A program made the translations under genes and the position numbers. The notes under the pieces are model-generated. The model saw only the letters and a program-made list of their open reading frames with translations, had not been told where the DNA came from and did not search any database. Source: Hathewaya proteolytica DSM 3090 (GTDB taxonomy: Bacteria; Bacillota; Clostridia; Clostridiales; Clostridiaceae). Taken from it: DNA of 42,164 nucleotides. This document shows, one piece after another, positions 40,927 through 42,164 of the stretch; positions within the stretch are counted from its first letter, which is position 1, and each line of letters begins with the position of its first letter. Where the stretch lies: positions 1 to 42,164 of the forward strand of contig NZ_FRAD01000023.1 of assembly GCF_900142225.1 (NCBI RefSeq). The letters are read 5' to 3'.

Positions 40927-41643
40927 ATGGATATTGTTATACGTGAAAATATTGATGAATACTTGAAGGGCCTTAAAGAATGGATTAGTGGCCTTGAAAA
41001 TCATAACTTTGAAGAGATGGATGAGTTTTTTAAAGCTCGTATAGATGATTATGAAGAGCATATGGAACATTGGGAAGATGCATACACCTTTGTTAGTAAT
41101 CAAATTCCCAAAGATACAAAAAAACTTTTAGATGTTGGATGCGGCACAGGGCTTGAACTAGATAATATATTTAAAATTTTACCTCATGTAAGTGTCACGG
41201 GCATTGACCTCTGTGAAACTATGCTTCAAAAGCTTCAGCAAAAACATGGAGACAAGCATCTGTCATTAATATGTGGAGATTATTTTCAAGTACCTTTTAA
41301 AGAAGAGGAATATGATGCAGTTATTTCATTTCAATCATTGCATCACTTTAAGGGTAGCAAGAAAGTAGAGTTATTTAAAAAAATATATAACTCATTAAAA
41401 CATGGCGGTGAGTTTATCCAATGTGATTATATTGCTTGTTGTGAAGAGGAAGAGGAGCTGCTTTCAAAAAAAGCTGAGGAAATACGTAGAGAAAACAAGA
41501 TTTTAGAGGATGTATTTATTCATTTTGACACACCACTTACTCTTAAGCACGAAATAGAACTTTTAAAAAAGGCTGGTTTTAAAGACGTAAAACCTTTATG
41601 TGCCATAAATGGTGCTACAACAATTGTGTGCAAGAAAATTTAA
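40927..41643 (+). CDS. SAM-dependent class I methyltransferase
   Basis: 238 residues, cytoplasmic. Motif I is 'LLDVGCGTGLELDNI' near residue 70, followed by 'VTGIDLCETMLQKL' (acidic SAM-binding residue), 'LICGDYFQVPF' and 'ISFQSLHHFKG'. Residues 1-65 are charged and helical. The substrate is unknown; the fold is of the small-molecule (UbiE/Tam-like) type. AAGGAGAGG fits ATG 40927; the frame upstream to GTG 40906 lacks a ribosome-binding site. Confidence 0.85.
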   Translation: MDIVIRENIDEYLKGLKEWISGLENHNFEEMDEFFKARIDDYEEHMEHWEDAYTFVSNQIPKDTKKLLDVGCGTGLELDNIFKILPHVSVTGIDLCETMLQKLQQKHGDKHLSLICGDYFQVPFKEEEYDAVISFQSLHHFKGSKKVELFKKIYNSLKHGGEFIQCDYIACCEEEEELLSKKAEEIRRENKILEDVFIHFDTPLTLKHEIELLKKAGFKDVKPLCAINGATTIVCKKI

Positions 41644-41651
41644 TTTAAGTC

Positions 41652-41685
41652 AAAAAAGTCTGTCTAGTATATAGGACAGGCTTTT
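41652..41685 (+). terminator. Terminator after the methyltransferase
   Basis: AAAAGTCTGTC pairs with GACAGGCTTTT around a short loop, ending in a T-tract. Confidence 0.82.
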
Positions 41686-41836
41686 ATACTTGGACAAGCA
41701 CAAGAAGTTATTAAAAATATAATCTCAATTGTAACGAAAACTTTTGTTATAATATTAATAAGTTTATGGTATAATATAAAATAATAGCGATAATAATGAA
41801 AATAATGAAAATATAAAATATAGTTGAGGTAATTAT

Positions 41837-41880
41837 ATGAATAATAGAGTTAGGTATATGGAGCAAATACGTCCTTTTAT
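41837..41880 (+). pseudogene. Start of an ATPase-like gene, apparently interrupted by a transposon
   Basis: TTGAGG seven bases before ATG 41837 opens a frame reading 'MNNRVRYMEQIRPFI'. This closely resembles the N terminus of AAA-type ATPases whose next segment is a Walker A such as ITGIRRCGKS. The expected continuation is missing. After TTTTAT (41875-41880) the sequence changes to hairpin-rich DNA upstream of a tnpB, and the frame ends at TAG 41936-41938. This suggests interruption by the adjacent element. The remainder of the gene would lie beyond the window. Confidence 0.45.
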
Positions 41881-41896
41881 AATTTTGCCCGTAAAA

Positions 41897-41964
41897 CCTC
41901 GTGCCCTTGTGGTCGAGGATGTAAGGGCTTTAAGTTAGTGGAGTTCGATACTCCCCTAACTTAA
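41897..41964 (+). repeat. Structured left end of the tnpB element: nested foldbacks
   Basis: CCTCG (41897-41901) can pair with CGAGG (41914-41918), and alternatively GCCCTT (41903-41908) with AAGGGC (41923-41928). TTAAGTTAG.GGAG pairs with CTCC.CTAACTTAA across 41930-41964. Subterminal hairpins are the TnpA recognition signals of this family. The competing pairings suggest either DNA foldback or a structured transcript. Confidence 0.6.
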
Positions 41965-42086
41965 CATTACACTAACTTCTGATTTAGAACAAAATACAAT
42001 ATGAAAGTTAATTCTGACGTCATTTCAATAGCATTGTATAATCACTATACAAACTACATAAAATACATAAGAAATGAGGTGGTATT

Positions 42087-42164
42087 GTGGAGAAGTCTTT
42101 TAAATTTAGGTTAGTGCCAACTAAAGAACAAGAAATTATGTTAAGTAAGACTTTCGGCTCTTGC
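42087..42164 (+). CDS. tnpB: TnpB (RNA-guided nuclease of IS200/IS605), N-terminal fragment
   Basis: GTG start after GAGGTGG. The 26 visible residues, with 'KSFKFRLVPTKEQE' and 'LSKTFGSC', match the conserved beginning of TnpB (K.yKfRiyP...Q...l...fG.cr). The gene runs past the window end. The catalytic RuvC and zinc-finger regions cannot be checked. Confidence 0.85.
   Translation, partial: MEKSFKFRLVPTKEQEIMLSKTFGSC

Larger units (their letters stand above)
41881..42164 (+). mobile_element. Left part of an IS200/IS605-family (tnpB-type) element
   Basis: Begins after TTTTAT, a target-like motif for this family. It contains strong foldbacks (41897-41964) and then the start of tnpB at 42087. 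No terminal inverted repeats are needed in this family. No tnpA is seen between left end and tnpB. The right end is outside the window, so the boundary at 41880/41881 is inferred from where the ATPase-like frame breaks. Confidence 0.65.

Noticed and set aside
41881..42086. Group I intron (IStron-type) upstream of tnpB
   Set aside because: I could not find the P, Q, R and S core sequences of a group I intron; simple left-end foldbacks explain the region better.

Overview
The window is low-GC DNA with strong Shine-Dalgarno sites (AGGAGG type), sigma-A-like promoters, T-rich terminators, and occasional TTG and GTG starts. The gene content points to an anaerobic, probably spore-forming Clostridium-type Firmicute: an oxygen-independent ribonucleotide reductase, a HesB-like selenoprotein, a T-box-controlled methionyl-tRNA synthetase, the kbl/tdh threonine-degradation pair, and ferredoxin-like Fe-S enzymes. 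Species cannot be fixed from the sequence alone. Nearly everything looks like conserved chromosomal backbone. The only mobile DNA is at the right edge.

Layout. (1) 1-4465: the end of a secreted surface protein, then a Met T-box leader, metG, rnmV (RNase M5) and rsmA. (2) 4466-9347: two unrecognised proteins, one with a long hexapeptide-repeat linker, and a large two-enzyme autolysin (glucosaminidase plus amidase). (3) 9391-11975: lgt, a lipoprotein and an Mrp-type Fe-S carrier. (4) 12022-15950: on the minus strand an intact gene for a P1B-type ATPase that has lost every catalytic motif; divergent from it, nrdD behind a NrdR-like box. (5) 16059-17576, minus: a TIM-barrel protein and a metallo-hydrolase. 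(6) 17780-20808: mannose-1-phosphate guanylyltransferase and mannose-6-phosphate isomerase, with two tandem HesB-like genes on the other strand between them. One HesB copy has Cys37; the other has an in-frame TGA at codon 37, read here as selenocysteine. (7) 20868-24801: an ABC-F ATPase, a small convergent gene and the tsaE-tsaB-rimI operon. (8) 25005-34554, plus strand: CBS protein, tRNA-Trp, an FAD oxidoreductase with a QueG-like protein, plsC, kbl-tdh, nth, malic enzyme and pepT. (9) 34704-40615, minus: HtrA protease, a PIN protein, a RusA-like nuclease with a zinc ribbon, and a tightly coupled pair of class V aminotransferase and PEPCK/HPr-kinase-like P-loop protein. (10) 40927-42164: a methyltransferase, then the start of an ATPase-like gene apparently interrupted by an IS200/IS605-type element whose tnpB start runs off the window.

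Linked functions. Threonine is oxidised by Tdh and cleaved by Kbl to glycine and acetyl-CoA. ManA and ManC are the first and last steps from fructose-6-phosphate to GDP-mannose; the mutase step is not in the window. TsaE and TsaB serve tRNA t6A synthesis. Lgt is followed at once by a lipoprotein, its class of substrate. The observations most worth following are the dead P-type ATPase, the Sec/Cys HesB pair, the PEPCK-like/aminotransferase operon, the perfect hairpin in front of the RNase M5 gene, and the transposon junction at the right edge.
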